From NCBI GenBank assembly GCA_018660965.1, contig JABJJH010000356.1:1-5670 (forward strand): 5,670 nt of DNA, given 5' to 3'. Within the stretch, counting starts at the first letter, position 1, and each line of letters begins with the position of its first letter. The notes under the pieces are model-generated. The model was not told the DNA's origin. It ran no database searches and worked only from the letters and a program-made list of their open reading frames with translations. Made by a program: the position numbers and the translations under genes. Shown here one piece after another: positions 4,499-5,670 of this stretch. The DNA comes from Rhodospirillaceae bacterium. Its GTDB lineage: Bacteria > Pseudomonadota > Alphaproteobacteria > UBA8366 > GCA-2717185.

Positions 4499-5670
4499 GC
4501 TTCGCTCGCCAACCCATTCCCTCTTGGGTCCGCCGAAACAAAACAGGCGATCTGCTCATTCCCCACGCCCAGGCCCAGGGGGCATTCGGCGGCATTGACC
4601 CGGCCCAGCCCCGGCGCGCGTTCCACCCGGTGCCCCTTGCGTCGAATTTGTTCGACGATTGAATCAGGAACGTCTTTTTCGATCAAGGCAATGTCCGGCG
4701 CGCCGCCGTGATGGATGCGCGGCGCCGTCATGGCGCGTTCCAGCGTTTTCTCCGATAACAAGGTTTCAGCGGCGACCCGCATTAACGCCGTCGCGGCCGC
4801 GCCGCCACCCGAAGCCGCCGCTGCAAACCGCAAACCCTGCCCATCGGCATTCACCGCAATCATCCCGCCTAGCGACAGCGCGTTACGGTTGCCGCGCCCC
4901 GGCGCCGCCGCCATCACCACGCCCGTCCCCGGCACGACCCGACCGGTCCCGAACAAATTGTAATTCGTCAACGTGCAAACCACCGCCTGGCCAACCAGAT
5001 CTACAACGACAAAGGATGTTTGAGACGGATTTTCGGGTGTGCCCCGCGGTTTGGCGTCCAGTTGGCTCGGCGGCGTCGCGCGCGCCGGATCGTAAGTTCG
5101 CATCGACTGCGCCGCTTCGGACGGATCGCCCAAACGCTGCACCGCCGCAACATTATCAACGCCAACCGGCCATTGATCGCGAAGGCCAAAGCCACGTTTC
5201 GCCGCCTCGGCCAGCAAATGCAGCCTCTCCGCGGCGTCCGCCGCTCCATAACGTCCGTTCAACGCCAACATGCGCCACATTTGACTGACGGCGAGCCCGG
5301 CGCCGGCGGGCGGCGGCGCAAATTTCAGGATCTGATCTTTGTACGCTATCTGTATTGGTCTTAACCAACGCGGCGTAAAGCCGCGCATGTCGGATAAGGT
5401 TAATCCGGCCCCGGCGGCTCGCGCCGCGCGCACGAATTTTTCCGCTAACGCTCCATCGTAAAGTTCACCGATCCCCTGTACCCGCAGTTCAGCATAAAAC
5501 TCCGCCAAATCCTGCTGCACCAACCGGTCGCCTTCGCCGTGGGGATGTCCATCGGCGCGGGCGAAAATTCGCCGTGCGGCGGCGTCGGCGAACAGAGGGC
5601 CGGCGGCGAGCGCAAAATCCCTGGCGGACGCCCGGGACACGACATGGCCGAATCGCGCCAATTGTTCCGC
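4489..5670 (-). CDS. Gamma-glutamyltransferase family protein, C-terminal 393 codons, cut by window edge; divergent active site
   Basis: The frame is open from the right edge (5670) to TGA at 4491-4489; the start lies outside, and no proper start is visible (the codon at 5661 is TTG inside the protein). Numbering from the first visible codon: a large-subunit region with QQDLAEFYAEL (52-62), a GELYDGALAEKFV stretch (68-80), LTLSDMRGF and APPPAGAGLAVSQM (118-131, family usual PPPSSGG); then the small-subunit region beginning near PSQTSFVVVD (215-224), NLFGTGRVVPGTG (238-250), and SGGG (287-290). Canonical enzymes of about 580 residues cleave themselves before a threonine and transfer or hydrolyse gamma-glutamyl groups of glutathione in the periplasm. 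Here Gln217 stands where the ungapped alignment puts the E. coli nucleophile Thr391, with Thr218 next to it; Tyr237 replaces Asn411; the NNxMDDF loop is replaced by AAAPGRG. Family membership is clear from fold-wide motifs; gamma-glutamyl activity is doubtful. Upstream partner of the aminotransferase gene. Confidence 0.88.
   Translation of the reverse strand, partial: AEQLARFGHVVSRASARDFALAAGPLFADAAARRIFARADGHPHGEGDRLVQQDLAEFYAELRVQGIGELYDGALAEKFVRAARAAGAGLTLSDMRGFTPRWLRPIQIAYKDQILKFAPPPAGAGLAVSQMWRMLALNGRYGAADAAERLHLLAEAAKRGFGLRDQWPVGVDNVAAVQRLGDPSEAAQSMRTYDPARATPPSQLDAKPRGTPENPSQTSFVVVDLVGQAVVCTLTNYNLFGTGRVVPGTGVVMAAAPGRGNRNALSLGGMIAVNADGQGLRFAAAASGGGAAATALMRVAAETLLSEKTLERAMTAPRIHHGGAPDIALIEKDVPDSIVEQIRRKGHRVERAPGLGRVNAAECPLGLGVGNEQIACFVSADPRGNGLASEAER

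Noticed and set aside
4485..4595. N-terminal extension of the aminotransferase to the ATG at 4595
   Set aside because: It would overlap the end of the GGT-like gene by about 107 bases, its residues (Trp/Arg/Pro-rich) do not fit the family, and the ATG at 4484 has a strong Shine-Dalgarno sequence.
4659..5288. Plus-strand open frame of 209 codons opposite the GGT-like gene
   Set aside because: It is antisense to a well-supported family member. The product is Pro/Arg/Ser-rich with no recognisable motif, typical of a GC-rich shadow frame.

Overview
The window looks like a chromosomal core-gene region of an alphaproteobacterium. The main reasons are the RNase E sequence, which has an alphaproteobacterial-type N-terminus, an acidic insertion in the S1 domain and a C-terminal GWW tail, and its placement next to an AMIN-domain N-acetylmuramoyl-L-alanine amidase (amiC), a neighbourhood found in many Alphaproteobacteria. 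The DNA is moderately GC-rich and I see no insertion sequence, prophage, CRISPR or tRNA/rRNA signature. The genus cannot be fixed from this window; the order is also open.

Layout, left to right: (1) 1-275, minus strand: the first 91 codons of amiC (signal peptide plus start of the AMIN domain), cut by the window edge. (2) 276-763: a 488-bp divergent intergenic region. It holds a good amiC promoter candidate placed so close to the start codon that the mRNA may be leaderless, plus the long presumed 5' leader of rne with two inverted repeats, one just upstream of the rne ribosome binding site. (3) 764-3316, plus strand: complete rne (850 aa), with an intact catalytic half and a long disordered half of alternating acidic and arginine-rich blocks ending in a GWW motif. 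(4) 3327-4484, minus strand: a complete class I/II PLP-dependent aminotransferase (385 aa), convergent with rne with only 10 bp between the stop codons. (5) 4489-5670, minus strand: the C-terminal 393 codons of a gamma-glutamyltransferase-family protein. It lies upstream of the aminotransferase in the same operon, and its stop codon is inside the aminotransferase Shine-Dalgarno sequence.

The two sides are functionally separate. The left side is RNA turnover (rne) and cell-wall splitting (amiC), two housekeeping genes read divergently. The right side is a two-gene (or longer) transcription unit with presumed roles in gamma-glutamyl/peptide and amino-acid metabolism. The most interesting points are the unusual active-site residues of the gamma-glutamyltransferase homologue, the repeated charge-block architecture of the RNase E tail, the structured rne leader and the possibly leaderless amiC. 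No wholly new system is evident; most of the window is well explained by known families.
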